This document shows positions 45,365 through 57,238 of a stretch of 64,000 bases of DNA, piece by piece. The position numbers were made by a program, and so were the translations under genes. Under the pieces are notes generated by a model. The model made no database searches. It had not been told where the DNA came from and was given only the letters and a program-made list of their open reading frames with translations. Position 1 is the first letter of the stretch; each line of letters opens with the position of its first letter. Source of the stretch: Schistosoma haematobium (lineage: Eukaryota > Platyhelminthes > Trematoda > Strigeidida > Schistosomatidae); the NCBI RefSeq assembly GCF_000699445.3, contig NC_067201.1, positions 11,959,501 through 12,023,500 on the forward strand. Reading direction: 5' to 3'.

Positions 45365-46640
45365 CGGTTTTTTAACAAACGGGATCGATCGCATCTTCCT
45401 CAGACCACACAAATCACACTAGACTTTGCGATCAAAAAGGAATACGACTCCGCGTATCTCGTCTTTGCACTGACTTCTCTGTTCATCTGGCCATTCTACT
45501 AATATATATCTAACGATAACTCTATGCATCTGTCATAACTCAAACGACAACGTACACTGACTTCGCATTTTATGATTACCATCAATAGCATTAAAGCAAT
45601 GAATATCACCCATCAGTGCAGTTATCATCTTACGTCTGGATTATTTTTATCTCATATAAACTTTATGTACGTAAATTCCAATCCATTAATTGTTAATCGA
45701 CGCTATTTACTCTACCACAGCTTATTAGAACATGTTCATATTTCGCTACTCTTTATCCTTATATTGTGTGGATACCACAGACCATTTTCTGTTATATTCT
45801 ACCCCCACTTATTTTCACGATTCATTCCATTGTTATACTCATTAATGATTAACAATTTATTATTGTTTTCATGGTATTTTGGATCGCTCATGGGAATGTG
45901 TTATTTTATCATCCAGACAGTCACTACATAAATGTATGTTAAGTTTTTGTACGGTTATTAATTTGCTCATAATCACATAGTAAAATTCCATTTTTTTATC
46001 CACCTCTTTATGATATTCATGTACTTTTGTTACATAAATGACACTTTCGTGTAAATGTTCACCTCTCACACGACACTGTACATTATCAGGTATAGTACTA
46101 TATTATCATTGCTTTTTAAAGTTATTCACATACCACTTCAGTGTTATCTTCGAAAACAGACATTTTTCAAATTAATGCGCTTTGTAGGAGCTGATAATGA
46201 GTCAAGCTCACATAAGTTATTCTATCCTCTGGACAGATCAGTCTATTCATCTTTCTCAAGCCATATTTTTACCCTTTCACTTATCCGCTTATTAATCCTG
46301 ACTGTTCTGTTATATGATCGTATTAATTACTTTACTCACTACATATCTGCAATTTATTTTTGTCTGACTATAAATTATAGGTTCACGCACGGTTAAACTG
46401 AGTTCACTCACTCACCTTTTCCATCGCGCATCACTTCGTTTTGCTACGCTTTCCGATCAACGATTGTACGAAATATACGTATTCAGAAATCCATTCCCGT
46501 ATTTGACTTATTTAATCCGTTATTCCCTAAGGTGAGTTATGTCGATGATTATATACGAAGGTAGCCAGTATGTTTATTTTGGCAGTAATCATTCGATAAC
46601 GATCATTCGTCCGATCAAACTGAAATCAGATCTTAGGCCG
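45365..46640. repeat. LTR-like repeat G region, copy 1 (best at 46215-46640)
   Basis: 46215-46640 (TCTATCCTCTGGACAGATCA, TTTTTGTCTGACTATAAATT, GCGCATCACTTCG, TGTACGAAATATACGTATTC) aligns with 57490-57960. An AATAAA-like site in the partner copy (CAAAATAAACG) and the AT-rich T-run texture suggest LTR or 3' UTR sequence. Open frames in 45560-46400 are hydrophobic and look like chance translations. 45365-46214 is the likely continuation of the same element. Confidence 0.5.
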
Positions 46641-46889
46641 CTGAAAAATTTGGCTGGATTAAATACAATAGCCTTATATTTTCATATATATGTAGCATGA
46701 ACTGATGATCCATACACACTGAGACAAAATTCACTACTTTCTTAATGGCTGCTTAGTTTTTTTTTGGGTTATAGATAAGATATGTATACAGAAAAGCTGT
46801 ATCATACTTTTGACTTTGTAAGAGGTAAGATTAGCTCTTATGTAAAATCAAACAAGTCTTTCATTAACTCCCAATTGTTAGAGTGTTGT

Positions 46890-47060
46890 AATCGCATAAC
46901 AGCACTATAAATTAGATACCCGTATTTCATACAGTGGAGTCCAAGTCTACACCTACTGAAAATGTAAAGATACAACCCCAGGTGGGATCATAGACACAAA
47001 CAGTCACAGAGATGTCAGATCCCACACTGGAACAAAACAACTGCCTACTACTTTCTAATT
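46890..47060 (+). mobile_element. Decayed family B SINE
   Basis: GTGGAGTCCAAGTC, GGTGGGATCATAGAC and GAGATGTCAGATCCCACACT, then GGAACAAAACAACTGCC, follow the order of the family B head and ribozyme end. Heavily mutated. Confidence 0.35.
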
Positions 47061-47194
47061 TATAATAGGTGTTTAACAAAGATAAGCTAATGATATAAAA
47101 ATACAGAAACCAACAAGCTTTACAAGTCCTCTTCAGTAATCACTGATCTCTTAACTATTTGTTGATGAATAAAAGAAATATAAGCCAGTTTACA

Positions 47195-47625
47195 AATAGT
47201 TCTACTGTATGAAGTGGAAACTTGGAGAAACATGAAAACCATCATCCAGAAGATACAAGTGTTTATTAACAGTTGTCTACGCAAAATACTTCGGACCCTT
47301 TGGCCAGACATTATCAGTAACAACCTACTGTGGGAAAGAACAAACCAGATTCCAGTGGAGGAAGAAGTCAGGAAGGAACGATCAAAGGGGACAAGACATA
47401 CATCGAGGAAAGCACACAACTGCATTACAAGACAAGCCCTCACTTGAAATCCTCAAGGCCAAAGGAGAAGAGGAAGACCAAAGAATATAAGACACTGAGA
47501 AATGGAGACATATCTGAGAAGAATGAACAACAATTGAATAGAACTAGAAAGGAAGGCCGAGGACAGAGTGGGTTGGAGAATGTTGATTAGTGACCTATGC
47601 TCTATAGGGAGTAACAGGCAAACTT
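47195..47625 (+). mobile_element. RTE 3' end
   Basis: [15 protein letters not shown] start of the LLYGAETW block, then [40 protein letters not shown] and [14 protein letters not shown] (47214-47447). The end is GGGAGTAACAGGCAAAC, without a tandem tail. Confidence 0.75.
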
Positions 47626-47649
47626 CATAATTACTATATCGATACAATA

Positions 47650-48345
47650 GATATGGAATTTTTTCAGAAAATGCACAGATTTATCTCTGACTTTCTTTTG
47701 TTTTTCTTTATCCGTTGATCTCTTATGTAAAATATAATTTTTACTTCAAAGTATATTCAATGTAATTTCAATGTCATATCTAACTATCCAATTGTTTCAA
47801 ATTCTTAAGTTCTGTTTGTTTGTTTTTTCTCCTTTTTCCCGCAAGATCTTTTGAGCTTAATGATTAATCGTTTACTCTGTTTTAATTTTACTTCTTTGAT
47901 ATTCATAATGAAAACAAACCCATTTGTTTCACGATCAAGATTTAATTATTATTGATAAATAAAGCATGATATCATTGTGATTCTGTTGTTGTTTTTTTAA
48001 TTGAGCGATCTATCCGGTTGATTAAAAAGAAAATGATGATATAACCTAAGCAACAAAAACAACAACAACGACGACGACAAAGAAAGAAGGCCGTTCAAAC
48101 TCATATTTCACTCAATATATTGAGGTAAAATGATTATCTGTTCAGTTATGGTATTTTAGATTATAGTAGATTATAGTAGAAAATTCCTAAATAAATGAGA
48201 CTGAAATAATGTTGATCTTTATTAAATTTTCTTGTTCATATCATATATTCATTTTCATTATACAACCATTAAATAACAGAAAGCCCTAGAGAGCTATTTC
48301 ATCATTGTATAGAATCCCTAATTGGTAATGTGAATTCACATTTGG
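47650..48345. other. AT-rich stretch, no gene
   Basis: Contains an imperfect (AAC)n/(GAC)n block near 48050-48080. Nothing coding. Confidence 0.4.
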
Positions 48346-48749
48346 TTTATAGATTGAACCAAGGTTATCCGACCTTCTGTACGAGCGCTTAACCTTTAGA
48401 TTAATGGTTCAAAGTTTGATGATCTACTCCACACCCACCCACACACACACACATAGTGGTAATGAACTATATTGCTGGATCAAAACCAGTTCGTAAGTAG
48501 TTTTCGTTTTCTTTGAAGCTGAATCATAACAGTATAGATAACGATCTCTGAAACACTATCTATTTGTAGAATGTGATACTGTAATCCGAATAAGCATTCT
48601 TTATGAATATAACTTTATCAAGAAAAATGACGATTGTTTCAGGGACTCTATTCCGGGATTAGATAACTGTCCAGTGCTTTTTAGTTTTAAATAGTTACCT
48701 AGCTACAGTTAGCTAGTTATGTAGACTAAAAATCCAAATAATTCTTTGG

Positions 48750-49010
48750 TACATACTCACAGTAGTGATTAATTTTGAGCCATGACCCCTGGTATCCTAG
48801 TGAGAAACAGTGACAAGTAGGCTTCAACTATGTTTATTATGAAACAGTCACTCATCAGTAACATTGGCTTGTGATCGAGCAATTACATGACTTAACCGAA
48901 ATTAGGAATGTAAACCAGTGGATTCCAACTCAGTATTCTTTAGGTTCTAGGTTCAACCGATGGTTGAGTCATGGGTGCTCACCACTAAAGAATCACGTAA
49001 TAAGAAAATA
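48750..49010 (+). mobile_element. Decayed family B SINE
   Basis: Leader CATACTCACAGTAGTGATTA, TCCTAGTGAGAAACAGTGAC, B-box-like TAGGTTCAACCGATG and GTGCTCACCACTAAAGAATC, in family order. The ribozyme is unrecognisable. The open frame 48871-49119 is a chance translation across it. Confidence 0.5.
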
Positions 49011-49439
49011 CGAAGCCCAACCCCCACTCTTTACTAAAAATGTTTATGCTAAAAATGGTGTGAATCAATACATCCCAGTAGATTTAAGTTTGTATGATTT
49101 GTTTATGGTAATAATATGATACGTAATTAATTTCATCACTGCATTTTCCTATAAATAGACAGGCATGACATAGTCAGACTGTAACTTTTAAATTCTTCCC
49201 TGGCACTTTACAAGTCCTACATATTAATTCAAATAGATCAATAATAATTTCTTTAAAACTGAATAAACCATGTATTTTACAGCTGACAATTACGAGTATA
49301 TGATCTTATTTACTGGATAAACAAGTCGGACTGTGTTAAAAAGACTGAACTAAAGACATCTAAAAATGTTTACCCATCATTGAATAAACTGTTTGACCAC
49401 AAATAGTATACATTTCTTCGTTTACCAATATATATATAA

Positions 49440-49735
49440 TAGTTGAATTCATGAGTCAATTTTGGCTAGACCACCATTGAAAACCTAAACGGACGCACAA
49501 TGTTGTGGATCGGTTGAAGTTAAACATTAACAACATTAGATACCTGCCCAGTGGTCTAGAGGTAAAGCGTCGGCGAGTAAGACCCAAGATCTTAAGTTCG
49601 AATCCCACGTGTGGGATCGTGGATGCGCACTGCTGATGAGTCCCAGTCTTCCGTGTTGTTAACGGTGATCTAGCTTAAATCGACTCATGAGTTCAACTAT
49701 TAAATTACTAAAATCTCAACAAACCCCCATTCTCA
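49440..49735 (+). mobile_element. Family B SINE, head well kept
   Basis: A box TGGTCTAGAGGT (about 49551) and B box AAGTTCGAATCCCACG (about 49595) are well preserved. GATGCGCACTGCTGATGAGT-CCC starts the hammerhead, but the second half is deleted. The tail GACTCATGAGTTCAACTATT is intact. Confidence 0.65.
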
Positions 49736-50009
49736 TATATATCCAATGGTATCATATTTACAATTTTGATCAGTTTATTAATTAGTATAGTGATCATTCA
49801 CAATTTTAACTCCGATTTGTATGAAATTCACCTGTCACAACTTCCCATTAGAGCATCAGGAACTCATTATGAAGCAAGCTTCCAGTTAGTTTTGCACGAG
49901 TGAGTTTTCTGTAATTTAGTTGATGGTTAATAAATTTTCTAAAATTGTTACTAGTTTAATAATATACTCATATTTTCATTTGACCTAAAATCTATTTCAA
50001 ATACTAATT

Positions 50010-50225
50010 AACTTGATATTCTTTGTTTGAATCTTCCCATTTATGTCTAGGACTACAATTGATCAGTTTCTTATTGGCATATGTGCATACTTGCCTAATG
50101 GCCTCGATATTGCATCAATTCACAAGCATTATAAGCAAAGATGGATGATGACTAGCAGTGGAATTGGGACTCGTCAGTTAGATGTACCTCCTTCCCGGAA
50201 TGAACATCAACTCGGATGCAGATTT
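50010..50225 (-). mobile_element. Sm-alpha-like SINE, 3' part, ribozyme deleted
   Basis: The tail (GTTTGAATCTTCCCATTTAT, TGATCAGTTTCTTATTGGCA) and the CTGACGAGTCCC half are present. The deletion joins GAGTCCC straight to AATTCCACTGC, removing GGAC-GAAAC and stem III. Confidence 0.65.
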
Positions 50226-50659
50226 CAGGTGATATTCCATATTATTGTTTTAAATTTGACTACTGTTTATGAGATAATTAAATTGAACTTGAACCTCTAT
50301 AGGATCAAAAATGACTACTTTGGAAAGGAAAATTTTACTTCACAGATATATATATATATATAAGCCCACCCATTATGTAATAGTTGAGACATTCCCGACA
50401 TTGTTTAGAACTTCAAATTTTAAAAATAGTTATAATAATAATAATAAATTAGAAATAATTACTGACTGATTCACGGTGGTCGTTTACTTTCTTTGTATGT
50501 ATAAGTGCATAAAATCTTACTCTGTACAAAAAGGAACTTTTTTCCAGCAGATTACAAATTCGTACCGATCACTGTGTAGGTGTGGGTGTGTGTGTATGTA
50601 GATATTATTAGAATATTTTATAAATTTTACAATAAAAACAAATATTTGTAAACTCTTCT

Positions 50660-51085
50660 AGTTTAAATTGTTGACTGATCATTGAAAACCTAGAAGCATT
50701 GGACGGCCGTTCTGTCTTAGTATGATACTATTTAGCAATGCTTAAAGATGTAATACTTAGAGCTCTAGTAAGAAGCCGTGACTAATCGAGTTTAATTGTG
50801 TCAAGAATAGGAAATTTATTTACCTCAGAGAATAGATAACAGTCATACAATATTATAAGTTAACGGGAGTTAAACATGTACATCACTGGGTGCTAGCCCA
50901 CGGGTCTAGAAGTCAACTCCTGACACCAAAGTTCTAAGTTTCTATACTTGGGAGCAGGCTGCTGAAAAGTCACGTACTAGAACAGAACGACCATCCATTG
51001 CTTCCACGTTTTCCCTGGTGGTCTAAATAGTTGGTGATTTAATCATGAAAATTCGACAATTTCCACAATACCATCTATACGAACA
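50660..51085. mobile_element. Facing family B SINE fragments
   Basis: 50675-50745 is a minus-strand 3' end (CTAGAAGCATTGGACGGCCG, then TTCTGTC). From 50755 a plus-strand unit runs through AAGAAGCCGTGACTAATCGA, ACGGGTCTAGAAGTCAACTC and GGCTGCTGAAAAGTC to CATTGCTTCCACGTTTTCCC. Ribozymes are decayed. Confidence 0.55.
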
Positions 51086-51172
51086 TTTGTGAATTTATCA
51101 AACTGGTCGTAAAAAGTGGAAAATGTCCTAAAAAGAAGCAACATTTAAAAGCAGTAATAATAATATGAACAC

Positions 51173-51683
51173 TGTATCTATTCCAATCAAAATAATGAAT
51201 GGTAACTGTGGGATCTATTTATAGACAATTACGATGCATATCTTTTTATTGTATAATTGTTAAGTAACTAAACTATGCATATTCATATTACTCCTATTGT
51301 AAGCTTTACTTTTACCTATAGAATATTATTATACGATTTACCGTTCTTACGTTATTCTCAGTGTACTAATTGCAGTCTTCCACATTCACAGTCACTATTG
51401 GCTAGATCTTGTTCAAATGTTATTTTCTATTTTATGGTGTGATGTGCTCTGTTTAGTTTGTACATAAACCCAGTATGTTTGAAATACATGATTTATATCA
51501 CGGAGGTTGAGATTGGTGTTGTGGACTGTAACAGGCAGATGTATGTAGAAAGAAGAACCGATAAGAACTGTAAACTATTCATACGGGTATACGCGTCATT
51601 GATCTGGTCGATAAATCACTGTTCTCTAATTGGTGATATCATTACGTTATATATTAATAGGACACGAGGCTACGAGTAATAAA
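51173..51683 (+). mobile_element. LTR, near full length
   Basis: Collinear with the LTR at 59771-60282 throughout (AATAATGAATGGTAACTGTG, TTGGCTAGATCTTGTTCAAA, CATAAACCCAGTATGTTTGA, CACGAGGC). Both tips are altered and no target duplication was found. Confidence 0.75.
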
Positions 51684-52277
51684 AGTTCCATACTTAATGG
51701 AATGTGACTTTAGTTAGTTGGTACTATATTTGTGAAATGTCTCTACAAATTTTAAGAGTAGCTCATATCCTTAAAGACATATATAATTTGACAATCTGTA
51801 TGCCATAAACGCGGAGACAGAATATAATTCAATAAAACAAATGTTTCCAATTTATTGATTTTCAAACTCTTGATAAATATTGTATGGTAATATCATCAGT
51901 GACGTCGTTACAAGTAAAATCTCCAAGCTACTTTTCTCTTGAGTGTAACTATATGTTTAAAGCAAGTATATTGATTAATTACTGAAAAGTACCAAACGTC
52001 ATAAGTTAGTCGAAAAAATTAATAAATCAGAGATTATAAACTTATTCAAAATATTATGATATACAACTAGAGAACCTCTAATCTATTAAGCTTTCTTATA
52101 GATTCCATTCATGAATCAAGAACTTACTATCAAGAGTTACAGTGACGGCTAAAAACATAATCATCCCAAACATTTCATTTCAATACTTTTTCACTTTTTA
52201 AAATAAGTTTATCAACATTATCCTGATTGATATCAGATGGAAAACTACTGAATATCAAAGAGCAATCGATAAATATT

Positions 52278-52758
52278 TGTTATAACTTGTGTTCGCCGAT
52301 TAGAGAGCAGTGAATTATCGATAGGAACAATGACGCGTAAACCCGTTTGAGCATCCTAGAGTCCTGATTGATCCTGCTTTCGACTTAGCCCAGCCAGTTA
52401 AGTCCAGAACATCAATCTCAGCCTCTGTAATATGAATCATTGTATTTCAAACATACTGAGTTTATATACCAATCAAACAGACCACAACGTACCAGTAAAA
52501 TATGAAACAACATTTGTGCAAGAATTAGCCAGATGTAGCTGTGAATGAGGGATGTAGTAATTAATATACTGGTTATAACTCAAGAATGGTAAAAACGTAT
52601 AATAATAGTTTATGGGTCAAAATAAAGCTTATAATAGGAGTAGTATGAATATGCATAGTTTAGTTACTTAATAATTACGCAATAGAAATATACGTTTAGT
52701 ATTGGTCGATCAGTAGATCCCAGAAATTACCATTCATTATTCCTGTCGGGATATAACA
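52278..52758 (-). mobile_element. Solo LTR with ATATT target duplication
   Basis: On the minus strand it begins TGTTATATCCCGAC and ends CACAAGTTATAACA, so the tips are inverted (TGTTATA / TATAACA). The flanks 52273-52277 and 52759-52763 are both ATATT. A 5-bp duplication and TG...CA ends fit a Ty3/gypsy-type LTR left by recombination. It faces the LTR at 51173-51683 in opposite orientation. Confidence 0.9.
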
Positions 52759-53046
52759 ATATTCTATCCTCATTCTGAACTATTAACAATTGTACACCAA
52801 CAATTTCACTTGAATCTTGAAAACATTATCAATGTTATTTATTCGTCCCATTAGTAGAATAAATCACATTTTGTAAAATATCGGCTAGTCAACTCTTATT
52901 CAATAATTCAAAAGTATTGCATTCCCTACAATATTTGTAAAGCATTGATTTCATCTCATCTTAATGTAGTATATATATACATGATTTTAAAGTTTCAAAT
53001 TAGATTTAACCTAGTATCTAATCCACTCTCTAGTTTTCAGTGTCAC

Positions 53047-53515
53047 AGATTGAAGTCATGAATCAATTGAAGCTAGACCACCATGGAAAGCCTGGAAGCA
53101 CTGGATGGCCGTTTCGTCCTAGTATGGGACTCCTCAGAACTGCGCATACACGATCCCGCACCCCGCGAGATCCGAACCCAGGACCTATCGATCTCGTGCT
53201 AGGCGCTTAACCAACTAGATCACTGGGCCGGCATCCAATGATGTTAATGTCTAACTTCAACCAACCCACGAAGTTGCACCACTGTACATCATTGTCTTCA
53301 GTGAGTTGATATCTCACAACAGACCTGGTTGAACTCCACTGGTAACGGCTTCTCACTAGAACTCCAGGAGTATCTCTTGAAGTCAGTCACTAGTGAGCAT
53401 ATGTTGATTATTATCAGAAGGGGTTTGTGGAGATATTAGAAATTTCACAGATTGAAATCATGAGTCGATTGAAGTTAGACCACCATGGAAAACCTGGAAG
53501 CACTGGACGTCAATT
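53047..53515 (-). mobile_element. Family B SINE, full unit plus next unit's tail
   Basis: Full unit 53410-53047 on the minus strand: leader ATATGCTCACTAGTGACTGA, GGCCCAGTGATCTAGTTGGT head, GGGTTCGGATCTCGCG B box, ribozyme, and a tail ending TTGATTCATGACTTCAATC. 53411-53515 is the tail and ribozyme 3' half of another unit in the same orientation, as expected for a tandem dimer. Confidence 0.75.
53098..53143 (-). ncRNA. Hammerhead ribozyme (family B), core intact, stem I weakened
   Basis: CTGAGGA, GTCC-CATACTA-GGAC and GAAAC are all present on the minus strand. Stem I is GCAGTT against CAGTGC with two mismatches, and stem III is ACGGCCAT. The core could fold, but cleavage should be slower or absent. 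Confidence 0.65.
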
Positions 53516-53974
53516 GACAGTATTGACGTCAATTTATAAGGTAAGATAACTAAATTATAATGATTATATTGAATTTCTACTTCTATTAACAAGAATAACA
53601 ACAAAAGAAAATTGAATATTACTATATTACTCTATGCGACGTATCAATAGTAACCGTTTATCTTATATCATTACGTAAATGAATAACGTAAATGTTATGT
53701 AATAAATTGAATAAATCGATAATTTTATTCTTTATGGTTGAATAATTTTCCAGTCATGTAACCAACCAGGTTATATACAAAGTTTACATTAGAAAATATT
53801 TAAACTGAAATTATATAAAATTGATTTCTTTGACAGATATTTTATTTCATAATAAAATATACCCATAAATAACTATTGAACATGTATAGAGTTTAAAAAC
53901 ATATTCATTTGTAAGTAGTATGTTTAGTTGATTTAGTTAAATTGAGATTATGAACCAATTGATGTTAGGTCACT

Positions 53975-54105
53975 ATTGAAAATTTGAGGAGTTCTTTAAT
54001 AAGACGAAACGGCTGTCAAGTGTTTCCAGATTTTTAATGGTGGTTTAATATCGATCGGTTTATGATCTCAATCAAAAACGTAATAATCTTCACAACTTCA
54101 TACTG
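53975..54105 (+). mobile_element. Family B SINE 3' end
   Basis: TTGAGGAGTTCTTTAATAAG, then ACGAAACGGCTGTCAAGTG, is a hammerhead with CTGA changed to TTGA. The tail CGATCGGTTTATGATCTCAA follows. A full unit follows in tandem. Confidence 0.55.
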
Positions 54106-54114
54106 ATAATTACC

Positions 54115-54470
54115 ATGTGCCCACTAGTGGCTAGCTTTGGAAGGGAATTCTAATACGAAGCTGTGACCAGTGGAGCTAATCTATGTCGAGGAGAGACAGA
54201 TATCAACCTCAGTACAATGGAAGGTGGTCGCGCAATTTCATGGATTAGTTGAGTTTAGACATTAACACCACTGGATGCCGGCTCAATGGTCTAGAGGTTA
54301 AGTGTACGCGCGCGAGACACCAGAGACAAAAGGCTCTGGGTTCGAATCCCGCGGGAGGGGGCACGTGGATGTGCACTGCTGAGGAGTGCCACAATAGGAT
54401 GAAATGGTCGTCCGGTGCTTCCAGGTTTTTAATGGTGGTTTAACATCAATCGGTTCATGATCTTAATTAA
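54115..54470 (+). mobile_element. Family B SINE, full length, head and ribozyme well kept
   Basis: Leader GTGCCCACTAGTGGCTAGC, head GGCTCAATGGTCTAGAGGTT (54281-54300), B box GGGTTCGAATCCCGCG (about 54338-54353), then the ribozyme at 54375-54419: GCACTG, CTGAGGA, GTGCC-ACAATA-GGAT, GAAA, TGGTCGT, C, CGGTGC. Stem I still pairs, with one G-U, but stem II has a mismatch. The tail is ATCGGTTCATGATCTTAATT. Confidence 0.75.
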
Positions 54471-54726
54471 AAAATATGCTTTTCGTCTCAAAAGATTGAT
54501 TCTATTTAGTTCATGCAAAATAAAGTTTTTCTAACCTCATTTTGAGTAGTGTTTAAACAGATTACTTAAGTATTACTTGTAATATTGATATATATTTACT
54601 TGTAACTAACAGAAAGAAATAGTAATTCTAGTACATTTCTTATGTGCCTTGTAGTGAACTCCAGCGTGGACGTTTTAATCTATGTTTATATCTTATATCA
54701 GCTTTTATGAAATGTCTCATTATTTC

Positions 54727-55240
54727 TGTTATATCCGAGCAAAGATTAAATCACGAGTAACTTCTGAGACATATTCATTGACAAATATTATCTATACATT
54801 CTTATGGTATAACTATTCAATAATTAGATTATGTATATTTATGTTCCTCTTATTATAAGCTTCATTTTCACCTATAATTTATTATTATACGATTTACTGT
54901 CCCTAAATTATGCTCAGTTTATTAACTACTACCTCCCACGTTCACAATCACTTTTCGGCTTCATTGTGTACAAATGTTATTTTCTATTTTATGGTGCGTT
55001 GTAGCCTGTTTGTTTGATATATAAACACAGTATGTTTGAAATATATGATTCGCATAGTCGAACCTGGTATTGTGTTCTGGACTCAAATAGACGGGCTAGG
55101 CGAACATAGGACCAATAAGGACGTTAGGCTGCCCATACCTGTCGAGCATCATTGGTTTGGCACAGTGCTAAGATTGTATAAATCGTATTTTGATTGATGA
55201 ATAGATCACGTGATAACTAGCCGGACATAAAGTCACAACA
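54727..55240 (+). mobile_element. Solo LTR (514 bp) with ATTTC target duplication
   Basis: Starts TGTTATATCCGAG and ends AGTCACAACA. The flanks 54722-54726 and 55241-55245 are both ATTTC. It contains TTTTCTATTTTATGGTGCG and a TATATAAACACAGTATG promoter-like block at about 55018. Confidence 0.9.
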
Positions 55241-55257
55241 ATTTCGTTAGAATTAAG

Positions 55258-55310
55258 TTATTTCATCTAAATGGTTTAGTCATGAAGCTTTCATTGTCAC
55301 TTTAAACAAT
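55258..55310 (-). ncRNA. Degenerate Penelope-type hammerhead-like tail
   Basis: The minus strand carries ATTGTTTAAAGTGACAATGA (stem II plus the start of GAAA) and AAGCTTCATGACTAAACC. The CTGATGA half is replaced by CTTATCTT. Recognisable only against 58600-58660 and 59540-59590. Confidence 0.35.
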
Positions 55311-55629
55311 AAGATAAGCACAAACTTCGAATAAAAGTGAATGAATAACAGTTTATTCTGCTTTTACTTAAATTTGATTAGTTTCTGTTCTATCATCTTA
55401 GGGTAATGTCAACAACGACAACAACAACAACCAATCAAATTCAAGGTTGATAGAACAATCCGATAACAAATTGTGAAAATATTCTTATAGCTCATTTTTA
55501 TCAAAAGTCCATTTTGATAATTTTATTGAAAATGCCGATTACAGCTTCATTGAAATTAAAGAACGCGTCTCACTAAAATCATTTCTGTGTATTACAAATC
55601 TTCACTTTCATCAAAGCCCATGAATAAAG

Positions 55630-56376
55630 TGGTGAGACTATAATTTATGGACGATCTTTGAGAGATGCTAGACTGACCTTGACAGTGTCCATCTAATACC
55701 TAGGATCAAATGACGGTTATAAACCAATATGAGGAATTAGAATTATGATTTACAGTTGATGATTAAAGTTAGGAATTAGATTTAGGGTCTTAACATCACG
55801 AACTGATATCAGCTATAATGGTAATATGATGGGAAAAAAAGTCAATTTCCGACTGAATTGCTCATTATGAGTTTTATTCAACAGTACATTCATTTTTGAT
55901 TCAACGTGTTGATCATTCAGTGTAGTATTTGATTGTTTTCCCAGTATGATATTTTCTTCTGTATAATATACAATATTCTTGTATTCACTTGACATGGACT
56001 ATGCTCAGTAAGTGATTTGTTATAACTGAGTATGTGATCTAATCCTAATTATTAATCAAAATGGGTGTACAATCAATATACAAACCAGTGTATTTTAGAC
56101 GATATTGATTCGTCGTTGTCATAGTGTTTGGGGCTAATAAATCTTCACTTATACCAGTCTTTGTGTTCTTACTTTCGCATCGTGGGAATTACCGTGGTCC
56201 CTCGTTCCGAGTATAAGTAAGTGATCAGCGTTTTTTCCGGCACAGCAATGAGCGACGACCGTATATAACAAATACCAAGACGCTATTTATCCAAATGGAT
56301 GAATCAATTTCACGCCAAAATCCGAGACCTATTATCTTATACTTGATTGGTTCATCCATAAATTATAGTCTCACTA
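55630..56376 (-). mobile_element. MITE-like element with ~25-bp terminal inverted repeats, long copy
   Basis: Left tip TGGTGAGACTATAATTTATG and right tip CATAAATTATAGTCTCACTA are inverted. 55670-55825 is the reverse of the 3' half of 19989-20277. About 450 bases in the middle (55830-56270) are absent from the short copy. The right tip ends 20 bases beyond the stop codon of the pseudo-esterase, so the element may form part of that gene's 3' UTR. No transposase. Confidence 0.6.
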
Positions 56377-56395
56377 ATAAAACAATGAAATAAAT

Positions 56396-57238
56396 TTAAG
56401 ATATTAACAATTTTCTTCTTCTACAATATACAATTAATAATAACATAATAATAATACATAGAATAAACAATAAACCAGCTAAAGAAAATGCAGCTAAACG
56501 ATAATCTTCTAAATCAATTGATATCGGTGTTGGTAATGGATATCTTGGTAACCATTGAAGTTGTTTATAATAAAAATAAGTCCAATATGAATATGTATTT
56601 AATCGATAATTTTGTCTTAAATCAAAACCAGCACCAATTCCTTTTAATTCTAAATCTGGACGATGACTTTCCGATAATGTAATATTATCAATTAAATTTA
56701 ACCATAAATATGTTCTATTTTCAATACGATAAGTATCCCATGTTAAATTACGAATTGATTGTGGTGTAGCATTTGAAGTTTTTGCAAAATTCAATATAAA
56801 TGATAACATATAATTACTCATTTGAATATCAAGATTGGTATATTGATAATGTGGTGGTTTAATACTTAAATCAATTGGCCATTGTTCATTTATTTCTTCC
56901 ATTGTCTTATATAATTGTAATAAAGGTAATCCAAATATATATTGTAATTCTGAACCAGGATAAACACCAATAATTTTACTCCATAAATCATTCTTTGATT
57001 TATAACCAAAAATATACATTTGAGTATGATTAATTGGTAAAGATTGATTGGTTATTGATTCTAATTTCTTTTTAGCATATTTTGGGTTTGAATGATATTG
57101 AAGTGTTTGAATTAGTCCAGAACCTATGAAACGATCTGTCCAAGCAGAACGATACATTTCCCATCGTGAAAATGCATTTTCTTTATCCGGCCAGTAGGTA
57201 TATTGAAAAAGTAATGAATTTGTAATACCAACAGGATC
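56396..57238 (-). CDS. Cholinesterase-fold membrane protein (neuroligin/gliotactin-like), last coding exon
   Basis: The exon begins after AAATAG at 57238 (GAT CCT...), in phase 0 with the exon at 63671-63456, and runs 280 codons to TAA at 56396. The first residues DPVGITNSLLFQYTYWPDKE and AWTDRFIGSGLIQTL match the helix region of carboxylesterase-type proteins that precedes the His loop. IIGVYPGSELQYIFGLPLL is the cholinesterase HG-E-FVFGLP region, but the catalytic His position is Pro (residue 94 of the exon). NYMLSFILNFAKTSNATPQ and YLWLNLIDN match the fold's last helices. Six N-glycosylation sequons lie in the ectodomain. A transmembrane segment (about 248-271, LAAFSLAGLLFILCIIIMLLL) and a short basic tail (CRRRKLLIS) end the protein; there is no long neuroligin-like tail or obvious PDZ ligand. 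Probable role: a catalytically dead adhesion molecule on the cell surface. The exact orthologue is unknown. Confidence 0.88.
   Translation of the reverse strand, partial: DPVGITNSLLFQYTYWPDKENAFSRWEMYRSAWTDRFIGSGLIQTLQYHSNPKYAKKKLESITNQSLPINHTQMYIFGYKSKNDLWSKIIGVYPGSELQYIFGLPLLQLYKTMEEINEQWPIDLSIKPPHYQYTNLDIQMSNYMLSFILNFAKTSNATPQSIRNLTWDTYRIENRTYLWLNLIDNITLSESHRPDLELKGIGAGFDLRQNYRLNTYSYWTYFYYKQLQWLPRYPLPTPISIDLEDYRLAAFSLAGLLFILCIIIMLLLIVYCRRRKLLIS

Noticed and set aside
45572..46396. Hydrophobic open frames that look like membrane proteins
   Set aside because: They lie in LTR-like repeat G, share no family signature, and arise from T-rich sequence that yields Phe/Leu/Ile codons.
48871..49119. 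82-residue open frame
   Set aside because: It runs across a decayed family B SINE; the translation follows SINE sequence.
51458..51679. Open frame also present at 60055-60405
   Set aside because: The shared peptide is encoded by the solo LTR in both places; it is a frame left open by chance in a repeat.
54281..54353. A box and B box pair resembling a tRNA gene
   Set aside because: There is no acceptor stem or plausible anticodon arm. The pair recurs at the same place in many family B SINEs, so it is a SINE promoter.
55630..56376. CACTA-type transposon reading of the CACTA at the right tip
   Set aside because: CACTA elements start with CACTA and end with TAGTG; here the CACTA is at the right end only and the target duplication is unclear.
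56488..56682. Plus-strand open frame of 64 residues
   Set aside because: It is antisense to the pseudo-esterase exon, whose minus-strand frame has clear homology.
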